A DNA stretch of 64,000 nucleotides from Dichetophora obliterata. Lineage: Eukaryota > Arthropoda > Insecta > Diptera > Sciomyzidae. The translations under genes and the position numbers were made by a program. Each line of letters opens with the position of its first letter. Positions within the stretch are counted from its first letter, which is position 1. The notes beneath the pieces are model-generated. The model saw only the letters and a program-made list of their open reading frames with translations, did not search any database and was not told the DNA's origin. Below are positions 34,287 to 45,059 of this stretch, in pieces. The stretch is taken from assembly GCA_963920525.1 (NCBI GenBank), contig OY986435.1, positions 222,630,399 through 222,694,398 of the forward strand, read 5' to 3'.

Positions 34287-34735
34287 GCAACTCAATCGTA
34301 AAATAAATTTGGCTCATTTAAGTGGATTTTTGCAAACTTCAACCTCTTTTTCTTCATTGTAGCTGAAATGAACAGTTTGCGCCGAGAAACTTGTAAACGA
34401 TATCCAGCTTTATTAAGTATATTATGAATTCTTTAAGCATCAGAGTTTTTGTTAAACCCTTTTTGCATTTTATGGCATAGTTTGACGGCCGAAATCTTTG
34501 GATTTTGAGCAACAGCAGATACTACATACAATTTGCTCCTAGCGTGGAGCAAATGTTTTTGGTCGCCCAGATCGGATATTACGCTCTACTTTACCTGTAT
34601 TTACATAATGGTTTATGATGTTACGCACACTTGAATATGACCGCTGTACTATTTTACCGATTTCGCGATACGACGTAAAGATTTATTATTACTTTATGAA
34701 CGTCAACCGAACTTTCGATTCCGCTGCCCATTTTG
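34287..34735 (-). pseudogene. Tc1 transposase relic, N-terminal part
   Basis: Reading leftward from about 34735, the minus strand begins with a KMGSGIESSVDV-like start and continues through a degenerate helix-turn-helix region rich in stops. It completes the gene whose C-terminal part is at 31480-32039. Confidence 0.55.
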
Positions 34736-35048
34736 CTCAATATATCACGAAATCAACATCAGCACTAACTTAAATCAATTGATATTTGGATGATTACGCA
34801 ATAATTATGTGCAGGGAAATGGAAACGATCAAAGAAAACTAAAATATATCCGTTATATTTACAAAAACATAGTACACACTCAGCATGTGCCTAAACTTTT
34901 TGATTTCAAAATCATGGTTTTTTTAGTTTTTCTAACATTTAATCTGAAATAAAATTTAAATGAAATTATCTTTTGTTGTAAAAACGTAGTAAAAAGTCAA
35001 ATTAAAATGTTTAATTGCCTTGTGCCTAAACTTTTTTGCTTCACTGTA

Positions 35049-36978
35049 TATATTTGCTACCATACAAAATGCTCCCATTTCGTCAAATATTTTACAAAGC
35101 CTTATTCTACGCAAAGTTTTCACAGAAAATAAGGAATTTTGTTTTTCATTTCCAACAAGGCAAATGGCTGTAAAAATTCAACGAATGTCGGCACAATAAA
35201 ATTCGAACACTTAAACTTTGAAAATAAATTGAAAAAAACGACACTGAGATGTTAAATTAGAAGCGATGGACTCTCAACATAGCCCTCTTTAAGAATTTCA
35301 ATAGAGATTGGTTGTGCTTTTTCTTTTGTCAGTTTTGTTACACTGTGCTATAAATTCAGAGAAAATTATTAAGCCTGTTTTTTTTGACCGTGAGTGTGCA
35401 CTACTTCACTGCAAAACTTTTTGTTAGTAAACACGATGTTGCTACGCAGACGAATAATGAAAAATGAATAGAATCTATCGTTTTTAACAACACAAACAAG
35501 ATTTTGTTACACTCCTCCTACAGTTCTGCATTACAAAGTCATGACCGATAAATTTTTAATTAAGAGCGTCTTGCTAGAGGTTATTCTGTTTTTTGTTTTG
35601 TTGCGCTGTTCTAGAAGAGCATAAAAAGAAAAGAGAAGAGAGCAACATGGAGCTTATACCCACTTGTAAAAATTTGTCGGTGATGACACTGTAATGCACA
35701 TGGTAGAATAATACAGGTAGTCTCGTGGATAATCGTGATCTCTTTGACAATACTACCAGAATTGTCAAAATCCGTTTTTTTTAAAGATAATAGAGAAAAA
35801 ATTGTGTTTAAAAACTTCAATAAAAGTGAATTACTTATTTTTTTTTAATTAAAATGAAGTGCGTGTTGTGCCAAAAACATTTGGGCAAAGAAAATGGGCC
35901 GAGTATTCGTGTTCCAGCTGACGAGCCTAGAAGACAACGATGTAACATGGCATGTGCCAAAAATTTTAAAAAGTATATCGTGTTTGCTATAGACACTTTC
36001 ACGAAAAAGGATTTTTTGGAATCTCATATGAATTACTTCAACAGCTGCACAAAATCCTATTTTAATTGATTGATTAATAAAAAATTAAAAAAGCAAAATA
36101 GTTTCAGCCATGACAGATTCTTATTAATTTTTCTTTTCTCATCGCATTCTCATCGGTTGCAGATTTTGTTTGAGCTGTTTTGTTCTGTTTTTTTTTTTTG
36201 GCCAAGTCCGAAAAATTGTAATTTAGAATTGTATACAGGCGTTGGAGGCCTTGCAGCTACATTGTATTTAAGAAATAGTTCGTTACGTGTCTATTTACCA
36301 CTGGGTTGAAACTCTCGCAACACAACCACGTGAAAAGAAAACGAATAAGCAATGCGTGGCAGCTGGGATGACTTCTTAAAAAACTTAAAACTTTAATCAA
36401 ATATACTTATGATATAAGTGATCAAGTGATAAGTAAAGTGGTAGCTATAAATTTGTTCCTCCATTTTTCTATAATAGTATAGCTATAGATTGAATTTTTC
36501 TAAATTTCAGTTGATATTCTCTGAATTGCAAATGATATAATCCGAGTTTTAAATGCAATTCTGAATTTCAATTGATCTTTTCCATACAACATTTGGAGAC
36601 TAATGTAGAAAAAATGTTTTAAAATCAATTCATTGAGGCGGCACTGCTGAAAACAATATTATTTCTCGACATTCTCAGGAAATCAGTTGTCTACAAGTTT
36701 CAAAGTAGGAAATCATGCCCAAATCGGTAGATATCGTCTACTCGATTTTGAAACTTAAAGCTATCATGATGGGATAATAATATCCTCTTGTTTTAGTTCA
36801 AATCCCTGTTGCTTTCAACAAGTGATTTAAATCCATTACGAAAATTTTTAAACAATCTTTTTTGTAAGACGATATACGAATTCTATCTCATTATTATTAT
36901 TTTTTTGTAGCAAACCTATTTTCGGGATTTTTTTTACCATTTTTGGTTCAATGTTAAATTTGATTAACATTATATTTA
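35049..36978. other. Mostly empty; one small hypothetical frame
   Basis: No transposon ends were found. The only frame with a protein-like look is at 35854-36069 (separate entry). The remainder is AT-rich and probably intronic. Confidence 0.35.
35854..36069 (+). CDS. Hypothetical 71-aa Cys-containing protein
   Basis: The frame starts MKCVLCQKHLGKENG and includes SIRVPADEPRRQRC and a CNMAC pair, giving two CXXC-like pairs spaced about 32 residues apart. This suggests a small zinc-binding domain like the N-terminus of some transposase or chromatin proteins, but I recognise no family. Several A-rich stretches precede the ATG. It could be an exon or relic of a mobile element. Confidence 0.3.
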   Translation: MKCVLCQKHLGKENGPSIRVPADEPRRQRCNMACAKNFKKYIVFAIDTFTKKDFLESHMNYFNSCTKSYFN

Positions 36979-37672
36979 GGGTTTTCACAAGCTGTCGTAT
37001 TGTTGTATGTCGTATTGCGTTTTCAATAAAAAAATACAGCATTTGTGAACATACCCTATGGCCTTACCTTGTCTAATTTTGCCATGGACTTGATCTTGTT
37101 ATAAATCAGAAAGCCACGTCAAAGCTTTCAATTTCTTCTTCAAACATATTTGCCTCGCAAAATAAAAAGAAAAGCTGTTATGGTAGCGATGTTACTTATG
37201 AAATGTGCACCGTTATAACAAATTCGTAACACGAAAGAACAGCACTGGTGAAATACGACAAACAGTATACATACTAGGGCTTTCAATCCCGGGATCCCGA
37301 ACCATTTTCTAGTCCCGGAACCCCGGGATTCCAAATCCTAAACCCCGGGGTTTTAGTTACAAGAAAATATAAAAATGTTGAGAAACTATAAATGTACTTA
37401 CTATATAAATGTACTGTAACTTCAATGTAAGCGATGCATATTTTTATTATCGAAATCACCCTGTTCTTTTTTTTATCTCTCTCTTTGAAAGACTATTTTT
37501 GTAGTTTGTTTTGGTTGTGACTCTTAAAAGTCTCTGTTTACTAGACCGTTCAACTTTAATCGAATTTTGAAAGTAGCAATAGTCTTATTACTATACTATC
37601 GTTTTTTTACTACAAAAAGAATATTTTATTCACTTCATACTTTTTACTAGCCGCTAACTAATTTAATTGAAT

Positions 37673-37954
37673 AAGTTTGGTTTTCTTTTTAAATTTTTTT
37701 AAAAGATAAATTTAAATTTAAGTTGTTAGTTTCGTTTAATTTATTTACGTTTGTTATTTTATGTTTATAATAAAGTGAAATATAAGATATTTTATATATT
37801 TCTTGTTGAATAAGAAGTTTGGTTTTCTTTTTAAATTTTTTTAAAAGATAAATTTAAATTTAAGTTGTTTGTTTCGTTTAACTTCTTAACGTTTATTATT
37901 TTATGTTTATAATAAAGTGAAATATAAGATATTTTATATATTTCTTGTTTTCAT
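37673..37954. repeat. Two tandem copies of a 141-bp block
   Basis: The block aagtttggttttctttttaa ... tatatttcttgtt occurs at 37673 and again at 37814 with few differences, so the duplication is young. Confidence 0.9.
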
Positions 37955-38084
37955 TCTGAAATAAATATTAAACTTTTTTGAAATATAAAAAATCATCACT
38001 TTTTTATTAACTTATATAATTTAAATATTTAAAAGTTAAACAAACATCTCTAATTAAGGACACAAAATGAAGGTCATTGTCTCG

Positions 38085-38737
38085 GGGGTGAACCAAATCA
38101 ATCTCAAACGATAGTATTTTGCACCAATAACAAAAGCCAAAGTCCCTTTTTGTTCCACTTCGTCACAAATATATTTTACAGTGGTTTTAAGTTTTACTTT
38201 TTTGGTCAAAAATGGAATTACACAATATGAAAAATAATATGTTAAACTTAATTCAGGGTGATTCTTGTCTTCGGAAGCCTAAATTAAAATTTTTCGGGGA
38301 ATATTTTTTCGGAACACTTTAACCCCTAGCTTCTTCCAGTGTGGGTCAATTTTACCCTTTTTTGGAAAAGACCCTATAAGTCAACTTTGGAGAGAGGTCA
38401 AAGGTGAAAATGATCCCTAGTGACATTTTCTGGAGAATATTTATTGCAAGGTTTTAACCTTTGACCTCCCTCCAAAGTTTACTTGTGGGGTCTTTTCCAA
38501 AAAAGGGTCAAATGGACCCATACTGGAAGGAGCTAGGGGGCTAAAGTGTTGGGAAAAAATATTCCCCGGAAAATTTTAATTTAGGCTTTCGAAGACAAGA
38601 ACCACCCTATGTTAAGTTTAACACATAATTTTTTATATTTTTTAATTTCATTTTGACCAAAAAAATTTAAATTTAAAACCACTGTAAAAAAAATTTGTGA
38701 CGTAGTAGATGTCAAATACTATCGTTTGGTTCACCCC
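38085..38737. repeat. Fold-back (long palindrome), 653 bp
   Basis: Nearly the whole unit is an inverted repeat: arms 38085-38407 and 38451-38737 around a loop of about 43 bases. The ends are GGGGTGAACC. Arms share runs such as tcttttccaaaaaaggg and gaatattttttc. Transcription would give a long hairpin RNA. No protein is encoded. Confidence 0.85.
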
Positions 38738-39091
38738 GCAAATATGTGTTGCACTGTGTTATTATTAACAAAAATCATCATATATATTATAATCGTTATT
38801 TTCTAATTTATTTTTTTTTTTCGATCTGGCTTATCCAGGTGACGTATTTTTTTTTAATCATAACATTAACAAGTTTTTTCCTTAAAAGCACATAACGGAA
38901 TTGAAGAATTCGACTTAATATTCCAATTGTTTTATTTTTTTATATTATTTTCTATTTATTTATTTATAATGGTGTACATTAAGACTTAGTCTTTTTTAGT
39001 ACTACATAAGATGTGGACAATTATTGTTGAATTTTTTTCCTTATATTCTTCTTTGTACATTACAACAATCCTTGTCTGCATTAGTAATAAT

Positions 39092-40029
39092 CAGGGCTAG
39101 GATTTCGATAACATGTCATATTTTTTCTGCTGCTTCAGACAAGACATTTCCTGGTTATCTAGAACGTCCATTTATCTTTCCTAAATTCCAAATATAAAAG
39201 TTTTTGGTAATTTTTGGTCATTTTTACTAGGTTTAGGGCATTGGTAATTTGTAGCGGTTTTTTGAGTTATTTTATTGTCATTTTTTGATTGTCAAATATT
39301 TGTCAAATTTTCATTGTCAATTTTTGGAGCATTTTTTGTGTTTTCAGGCCATTTTAGCGAAATTTAAATAGCGTTTTTTTCGTATTAAAAAAATATTAAA
39401 ATGTAAATTTATAAATATATTCCTTTAACAATAGAGTCTTTTCAGTCGAAAACATTACCTATCGAAAAAGGAGTAGCTTTGTTTATAGACTTCGATGAAA
39501 AAAAAAACTCTGCGCGTGGTGAAACTGACGAAAGGGTATATAGAAAGATGAAACAAGTGTTAGATAAAAGCTCAGGATATGCTAGTTGTAATTAACTCTA
39601 TTTTTATGCTCTATTGCTGAAATATTAGGGGGTAAAAATTTTAATACTATGAAATTAAAAGAGGAACTTACATTCGATGACATACCGTCTTTTAAATATT
39701 TTCCTATCGTCAGTGCTGAAGTAGAAAGAATTTTTTCTGTTTACAAAAACATTTTGCCAGCCAATCGACGTTCCTTCAATTTTAATAACTTTAAAATGTA
39801 CTTTGTAATGTACTGTAACGCTATGTATAAAAATGTTATACAATAAATTTTAAATTTAGTAATGTTTTATTTTTAAAGCTTTATTTTTTTTATTTTTGTA
39901 TGTAATTGTTTGCGTTTTTTAGGTCTTTTTTGTCAGTTTTTAGGTCATTTTTTGCAGTTTTTAGGTCATTTTTGTCATTTTTTTAGGTAATTTTCTGCAG
40001 TTTTTTTGGTCATCAAAATCCGAGCCCTG
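39092..40029. mobile_element. hAT element, internally deleted, 938 bp
   Basis: The ends are CAGGGCTAGGATTTCGAT and, inverted, CAGGGCTCGGATTTTGAT. A perfect 8-bp duplication, gtaataat, lies at 39084-39091 and 40030-40037. Subterminal ggtcattttt and gcagtttttagg motifs recur at both sides. It keeps only the end of its transposase gene. Confidence 0.9.
39600..39846 (+). pseudogene. hAT transposase C-terminus (hATC)
   Basis: The frame from 39649 encodes SFKYFPIVSAEVERIFSVYK, then NRRSF and FNNFKMYFVMYCN. This is the hAT dimerisation domain, whose ERxFS..K core is characteristic. The rest of the transposase is absent, so the protein is a remnant within a deletion derivative. A stop at 39844-39846 is the natural C-terminus. 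Confidence 0.85.
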
Positions 40030-40703
40030 GTAATAATGAATTCGTCTTGGTGCTGTCTTACAAACTTTCGAGTGTTTTTCAATATTTTAAGTATGATTAA
40101 CTATTATGCTTGGATTTTTATTTTAAAAATAAAAATATGAAAAAAAATTGTATGAATTTCTTTTTGCCAAAACGCAGAAATTAAAAGAAAGAGTTACTAA
40201 TGGTCCCTGCTTTTAATACAGCTAAGTGTTATTATTTTAAAATTTTGACATTTTGGGATCCCGAAAAAGCCCGGAATCCCGGAATCGTAAATATCAAATC
40301 CCGAAATCCCGGGATTTACCAAAACCCATCGGGATTGAAAGCCCTAATACATACCCAACGCGATTGTATTGTAGTAAATTAGTTTTATGTGGAAGCCAAC
40401 AACAAAAAATATACAACTGTTGTGAAAAAATACGACAATACGACAGCTTGTGAAAACCCAAATTGTTCTATTCAAGTTTTTGGCTGCACGCACTTCGGAT
40501 CGCAACCAGGGTTGCCACAGCCTAAAATTTGTTTACCAAAATTCCAAAAAAATTTCTCATTTTAGAAAAAATTTTCACATCCAAAACAAATATGGTCAAT
40601 AAAAAACTTTATTATTTAAAATAAGTTTTAAAGTAGCCAACGAACATGTACATTGAATTCTTAAGCCATAAAAACTTTCAATGTTAAGGCTTAGAAACAT
40701 ATA

Positions 40704-40996
40704 CAGTGGGTGACCAAATTAATAGGGACAGCCTTTAAAATGTGAAGTTATATTAATTAATCAAAAAATGACAAAAAGTTTGTTTTGTTATTAAATAAAT
40801 AAAAATTCAAACTTGCATTTTAAACTTGCTTTCATATGACTTAGCATTTATTAGCAAAAGTTTTTCCAGTTTAACGATTTGTCATCATTAACTTATTTGT
40901 CATCATTAACTTTTGTGTCAGTTTTTGATTAATTAATTAATAATAACGATAATTTCACAATTTAAAGGTTGTCCCTATTAATTTGGCCACCCACTG
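40704..40996. mobile_element. Tc1/mariner-type MITE, 293 bp
   Basis: Inverted repeats of about 50 bp begin CAGTGGGTGACCAAATTAAT (left) and CAGTGGGTGGCCAAATTAAT (right, inverted). They are flanked by TA at 40702-40703 and 40997-40998. Confidence 0.9.
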
Positions 40997-41011
40997 TATA
41001 TCGATGGTTAA

Positions 41012-41184
41012 CCCTTAACTGGTACTTCTGGTCTGTGGGGCCAGAACAAAAAAACAAAAGAGTATATTTCTCTAATAATTCAATTCTAACTAAATTTTGT
41101 GGCTTTTTAGCATTTTAGTTGGAGTGATCCCTGGGACCAGATGTACTGTAAGTCTAATTTTTTTTGAGGTGTACTAGTAAAGGG
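41012..41184. mobile_element. piggyBac-type MITE, 173 bp
   Basis: TTAA flanks lie at 41008-41011 and 41185-41188. The ends are CCCTTAACTGGTAC and, inverted, CCCTTTACTAGTAC. CCY ends with a TTAA target are the piggyBac signature. Confidence 0.85.
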
Positions 41185-41187
41185 TTA

Positions 41188-41332
41188 AGCGCACAAAAGT
41201 GATAAGTGAAAATTTTAAAATGTCCAGAAACGCTTATATTTTTATGTTTTTAACTGAAATGTATTGATATTAAAAAAAATAAATAAACTTTTCTAGACAT
41301 TTAATAATTTGCACTTATCACTTTTATGCGCT
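41188..41332. mobile_element. Short palindromic MITE, 145 bp
   Basis: Arms of about 47 bp begin AGCGCACAAAAGTGATAAGT (left) and AGCGCATAAAAGTGATAAGT (right, inverted). It abuts the piggyBac-type MITE, whose TTAA target overlaps its first base. No clean duplication is seen. Confidence 0.7.
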
Positions 41333-42104
41333 ATGTATACTTTGTAAAAAAACACGAAATATGAAAGAAAAGAAAGAAGGAACATTGTATGAAACATACT
41401 TAGCTGTTTCACTTTTTGTAAATTAAAGTAAATCTAGATGAATGCTCTTACAGCTATTTTTTCGCTGACCATACAAAGTGCGAATTATTTAACCATTAAT
41501 TAATGATTTGGAAAGCATAATATTACTTATGGTTTTAAAATTGTGTCTGTTTTTTTGGTTTTGTTTTTATTAAAGCAAGGTCTTGGAATTTTCTTTCCTG
41601 GAAAGTTTCATTAAATTTTTAACAAAATTTGTTAGTTCTATAAAACAGTTTTTTCCTTTCAATTTTTAAAAGAAGCTACTTTTTCCTACAAGTCTACAAT
41701 ATCCATGACGCTTTTTGGGCTAAACTTAGAAAATCGTAGTGATTTCCATTGCTTTTCCAGCTCAGCAGGGTTGTTTTTTCGTAGCACACAAGTTCGATAA
41801 CTTTGAAAAGACCGATCATTTTAATACGTTTTTGCTAATAACACAAAACAGTCATCCTTTAATGCAGAATTAGGGATCATATTTAAAAAAAAAAAAATTT
41901 GTTTTGTTTCGTCACTGCAAAAATTTACCAAAATGGAATTAAATTTCACGTTTTCACATCGAAAAAAAAATTTACCAGTTTTGGTATTCACATTTATTCA
42001 AATTTTCACATTTTGGCAAGGCTGATTGCAACGTTAATTTTATTCGTGGGTACATGCAGTACTCTGATTACTCTTTTAGTCAACGCCTCTGAAGATTAAA
42101 CAAT

Positions 42105-42126
42105 AACATACATACATACATACATA
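42105..42126. repeat. CATA microsatellite
   Basis: A run of acatacataca units just below the host exon. Confidence 0.9.
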
Positions 42127-42140
42127 TTTAAACAACTTAC

Positions 42141-42219
42141 CTGTAGCAGTATGGATGCGTCACAGCGGGAATGTCGAAAAAAGATGACGCTCTTTCACTG
42201 CGAACTCCTTTAACATTAA
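42141..42219 (-). CDS. Candidate host-gene exon, 79 nt
   Basis: The minus strand shows an acceptor (ttattttgcag) above 42219 and a consensus donor (gtaagt) below 42141. One frame is open: two leading bases, NVKGVRSERASSFFDIPAVT then HPYCY, and two trailing bases. The two leading bases complete the codon left open by the exon at 51180-51351 (G plus TT gives valine). The trailing AG completes with the A of the exon at 9902-9948. Matching phase at both ends is good evidence of a real gene. Other frames contain stops. Function is not recognised. Confidence 0.6.
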
Positions 42220-42714
42220 CTGCAAAATAATATTTTCTTAAAGATGCTTTTGTTCGAGTAATGTTAAAATATTAATTCTCTACGGGGAACATGCATAAAG
42301 AAGAAGATGAAGAAGAAGAAGAAGACTGTGTGGTTTATTTTTCTTAGCTTATCGAGATGGGACACGTGGTATTGACAAGTGCATTAAAAAATATGATCAA
42401 GCAGCCAATGTTATCATCATAGAACTAAACATAATTATGGGAAGTTCCTTGAGAGTAAATGAAAGCACAGTTGACCTTCACTTAGCGAAAGGAAACTGTA
42501 TTTAGGCTTTAGAATATAATAGGAAATTAATGAACCTTATTTTATATAAGGACGATTAATGTTACCATTTTTTAGGAGCAAAAAAAGTACACGCACAGAC
42601 TTAAAAAAGAAGTGCATAGAATAAATATAGAAGTACAAAAAAGAAGTATACCCACAAAAAAATGAACAAAATCCATAAAAAATCGATTGCACAAGAAGTT
42701 TTATTTATAAGAAT

Positions 42715-42890
42715 AAGCTGAAACCCTGCGCGTTGCTGCCACGCCCCCGTTTCCGAACACCCATCACATTTTATCAGTGAAACAGCATGTTTGAATTGTG
42801 GTCGAATACTGAATTCCGAAGCTGTGCGACCTATAACTTCATAGTTATTCTATAAATCATAAAGTTACTTAATCATAAAAGCCATGACTT
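42715..42890. repeat. Single unit of the 143-bp repeat family
   Basis: Starts gctgaaaccctgcgcgttgctgcc and continues with atcagtgaaacagcatg and gtcgaatactgaattcc, matching the first unit at 2760-2900. A lone copy here shows the family is dispersed as well as tandem. Confidence 0.8.
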
Positions 42891-43203
42891 TTGATTGGAA
42901 AGAGATATTCTGCGTCATAAGGAAGAGTGCAGCATCTACATATTTTAATATTCTGAGATAAACGACTTACAGCAATTTATCAAAAATTCACTGATTAGTG
43001 TTTGAATGGTTATAAATATTTCGTCCTACAGGATAGTGAAATCCAACTTGCTTTCAATATTAATAATTTTTTTTTGATTTTATTAAAAATGCCAAAACTG
43101 TGGAACAAACACTGTAGTTGCTGCTTTTTTATTGTTTGTTCTATAAATTTAAATAAGTTCAAAAAGCCGTATCTACATCAAATGTACGTTTTATATAGTA
43201 AAA

Positions 43204-43455
43204 ACCCAGTAGTTCCAAGTTGAAAATTGGACCTACTACTTGGTATGAGAATTCATATACCCCCAGTGGTAGGGGCATGCCCCTCGCCTCTTATCTTGTT
43301 TGACTTTTAACACATCGATGTCATTGACAGGGGCGAACGGACCCAACGTGCATTATCATGGACTTTACAGTGCTCCTGTCCCATTGGGCCGTACCTGTAA
43401 AAGTTTGAGAAATGGCATGCCCAAAGGGATATGCTGCCACCAGCCGAAGTACAGG
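43204..43455 (+). repeat. NVHYH dispersed repeat, copy 2
   Basis: The uninterrupted counterpart of the copy at 23340-23930. The frame at 43300-43482 encodes SLTGANGPNVHYHGLYSAPV then PLGRTCK. The frame in copy 1 preserves TGAN, NVHYH and VPLG. Preservation of a peptide in two diverged copies hints at a former coding region, of unknown family. Confidence 0.6.
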
Positions 43456-44020
43456 AAAGCTTTTTTATTTATATCTTTGTGATATTTAACTGAAATATTT
43501 TTAAAACCATCATATCTTGCACAAGGATATTTAATAAAAAATCAATATGCTATGTTTAAAAAATCAATACTTAAAAGATTTTTTTTTGTCACGAAAATAA
43601 AGAAGTAAAAAGCATTTTACAAAGCATTAACTACAAAGGGAAAACGCAGTATCCCAGCAGGCAATTAAGCGAGTGCTCCGCAAAAGAAGGCATTGTAGCA
43701 CTACTATTATTGGCGTCAATACACCTTCCATGATCACTTCATTGATGAGTGCTTTTGTAAGGCCTTCCATTTGAAGGTTCTGAGTCTCTTCATATTATTT
43801 TATATGAAAAAATTTATAAAAAAATTTTGAAAAAATTATAAATGATCAGAACAATTTGAAAAAAACAAAATTAAAAAAACAACAAATAAAATGGTTTTTT
43901 TTTGTCCGAGTTGGGTCTCGAACCTAGGTATCCGAAATCTAACACATTACATATCATATTGTATGAAAATAATTATATGAATAAATTCAAAGTCTTTTCT
44001 TATATTTTTGTTTGAAGAAA

Positions 44021-44183
44021 TTATGTTGACTTTATATGATTTAAATACAAATTCTAAGTGTTTGATAGTTTAAATCATACTTGATTTTAAATACAAATTC
44101 TAGTTGTTTGATAGTTTAAAATCGTTTATTGAGCTTAAAGTCAAAGTTACAACAATTAATTGTTCTAACAAATCTTTCCAAAG

Positions 44184-44237
<54 letters not shown>

Positions 44238-44310
44238 AGTTTTTCAATATGAAAAGGAAAAAAATCACTAGCTGATTTTATTGCAATTTCGGCAATGCTA
44301 AAGGCCGCTT
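44021..44310 (+). repeat. CAA-rich dispersed repeat, second copy
   Basis: Begins ttatgttgactttatatgat and carries the same ordered phrases as the 2.1-2.5 kb and 62.3-62.6 kb copies. Its (caa)n run is expanded to about 19 units (44178-44236). Confidence 0.85.
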
Positions 44311-44574
44311 GGTCATTTAGGAAAAAAAAACTTGTATGAAGAAATTTTACAAAAAAATTTACAAGGTCATTTAAGGAAAAAAAACTTGTATGAAGAAATT
44401 TTACAAAAAAATTAAAAATAACATTGTAACTAACAGAAAAATTTGTAAAAAATATAGATTTTAAAAAAATACAAAAAAAATTTTTTTGGCCCGAGTTGGG
44501 TCTCGAACCCGCGCTCCCGAAAGCTTACTTTCATTTGTAATGACGCAAAATAAGCTTAATTTTTATTAAGAACT

Positions 44575-44640
44575 GCGGTGGACGAGTGGATAAGGTGTCG
44601 GATCGCCATATGAGAGGACGTTGGTTCAAATCTGGAAATT
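44575..44640 (+). tRNA. tRNA-derived pseudogene (arginine-like) in a repeat
   Basis: gcggtggacgagtggataag resembles the A-box half of an arginine tRNA, and ggttcaaatct (44622-44632) is a B box. Diverged copies lie at 47612-47685 and 60292-60357 on the minus strand, always within the same composite repeat. It is therefore a tRNA-derived part of a mobile repeat, not a working tRNA gene. Confidence 0.55.
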
Positions 44641-45059
44641 GTTAGTCGTTTTTATTTCAAGTTGATATTTATATTGCTTTTCTTTTTAACTAACGTGCAT
44701 TCTCAAAAAAGGCTTCTAGCAAGCCTCTTTAGAGTCACGAGAGTGGAAGGCCTGAAAAATTTTCTTGTATCTTAGAAAAAAGAAAGTATACTTCGATATG
44801 AGTGTGGAAGCACTTCGAAATCCATATGAAGGCCTGCTAGTAGTGCTTCGAACTCCTGCCATTGCCGACTAGGATCTGTCTGTAGATTCCGCTTTTTTAT
44901 GTATGTAGTTACTGCGATTTTTGTTTGAATGATTTCTTTAACTTGTGAAGATATGACATTTCATATTAAAATATTAAGCAATTGAGCAAAAAATTCGACA
45001 TTTTTATTTTATTTTCTTTTCATGCTAGATACCGCACTCTTCCTTATAACGGCAGCATG

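Larger units (their letters stand above)
31200..35046. mobile_element. Tc1-like transposon split by a LINE
   Basis: The ends CAGTGTATTAAAAAAGTTTA and, inverted, CAGTGAAGCAAAAAAGTTTA are flanked by TA at 31198-31199 and 35047-35048. The core aaaaaagtttaggcaca occurs twice at each side (31209, 31405; inverted 34886, 35020), giving the IR/DR arrangement of some Tc1 elements. Without the nested LINE the element is about 1.6 kb, normal for Tc1. Transposase remnants lie on the minus strand. Confidence 0.9.
37275..40346. mobile_element. hAT-like element, 3072 bp, with nested insertions
   Basis: The ends TAGGGCTTTCAATCCCG are perfectly inverted, followed by cccggga-rich subterminal repeats. They are flanked by a perfect 8-bp duplication, atacatac, at 37267-37274 and 40347-40354. 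No transposase of its own is seen. It holds a duplicated 141-bp block, a 653-bp fold-back and a second hAT. Confidence 0.85.
36979..40459. mobile_element. MITE (about 400 bp) split by a hAT element
   Basis: The left end GGGTTTTCACAAGCTGTCGT and the inverted right end are identical over about 25 bp. Removing the hAT insertion (37275-40346 plus one target copy) leaves about 400 bp. No convincing target duplication was seen at the outer ends. Confidence 0.7.
40507..42024. mobile_element. Non-autonomous hAT-like element, 1518 bp
   Basis: The ends are CAGGGTTGCCA and, inverted, CAGCCTTGCCA. The flanks atcgcaac (40499-40506) and attgcaac (42025-42032) match at 7 of 8 positions. Subterminal ttcacattt / accaaaat motifs occur in both halves. 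It contains three smaller inverted-repeat elements. No transposase is seen. Confidence 0.75.
43671..44873. mobile_element. Composite repeat with CCCAG-type ends and tRNA-like modules
   Basis: The left end is tcccagcaggcaa and the right end gccgactagga, weak versions of the CCCAGTGGGCA ends seen at 60057-61043. Two tRNA-like modules in opposite orientation lie inside (minus at about 43912-43945 and 44488-44520, plus at 44575-44640). A CAA-family repeat (44021-44310) is nested in it. Confidence 0.55.
42910..45058. mobile_element. Composite insertion with ATAAGGAAGAGTGC ends
   Basis: Inverted ends share ataaggaagagtgc and an atcta tail (left about 42910-42940, right about 45028-45058). A second copy of the host repeat shows the uninterrupted join at 45983 (gagatatt then ggggtaa), so this block was inserted between agatatt and gggg. 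It contains the NVHYH repeat, a CCCAG-ended composite repeat and a CAA-family copy. Target duplication was not resolved. Confidence 0.6.
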
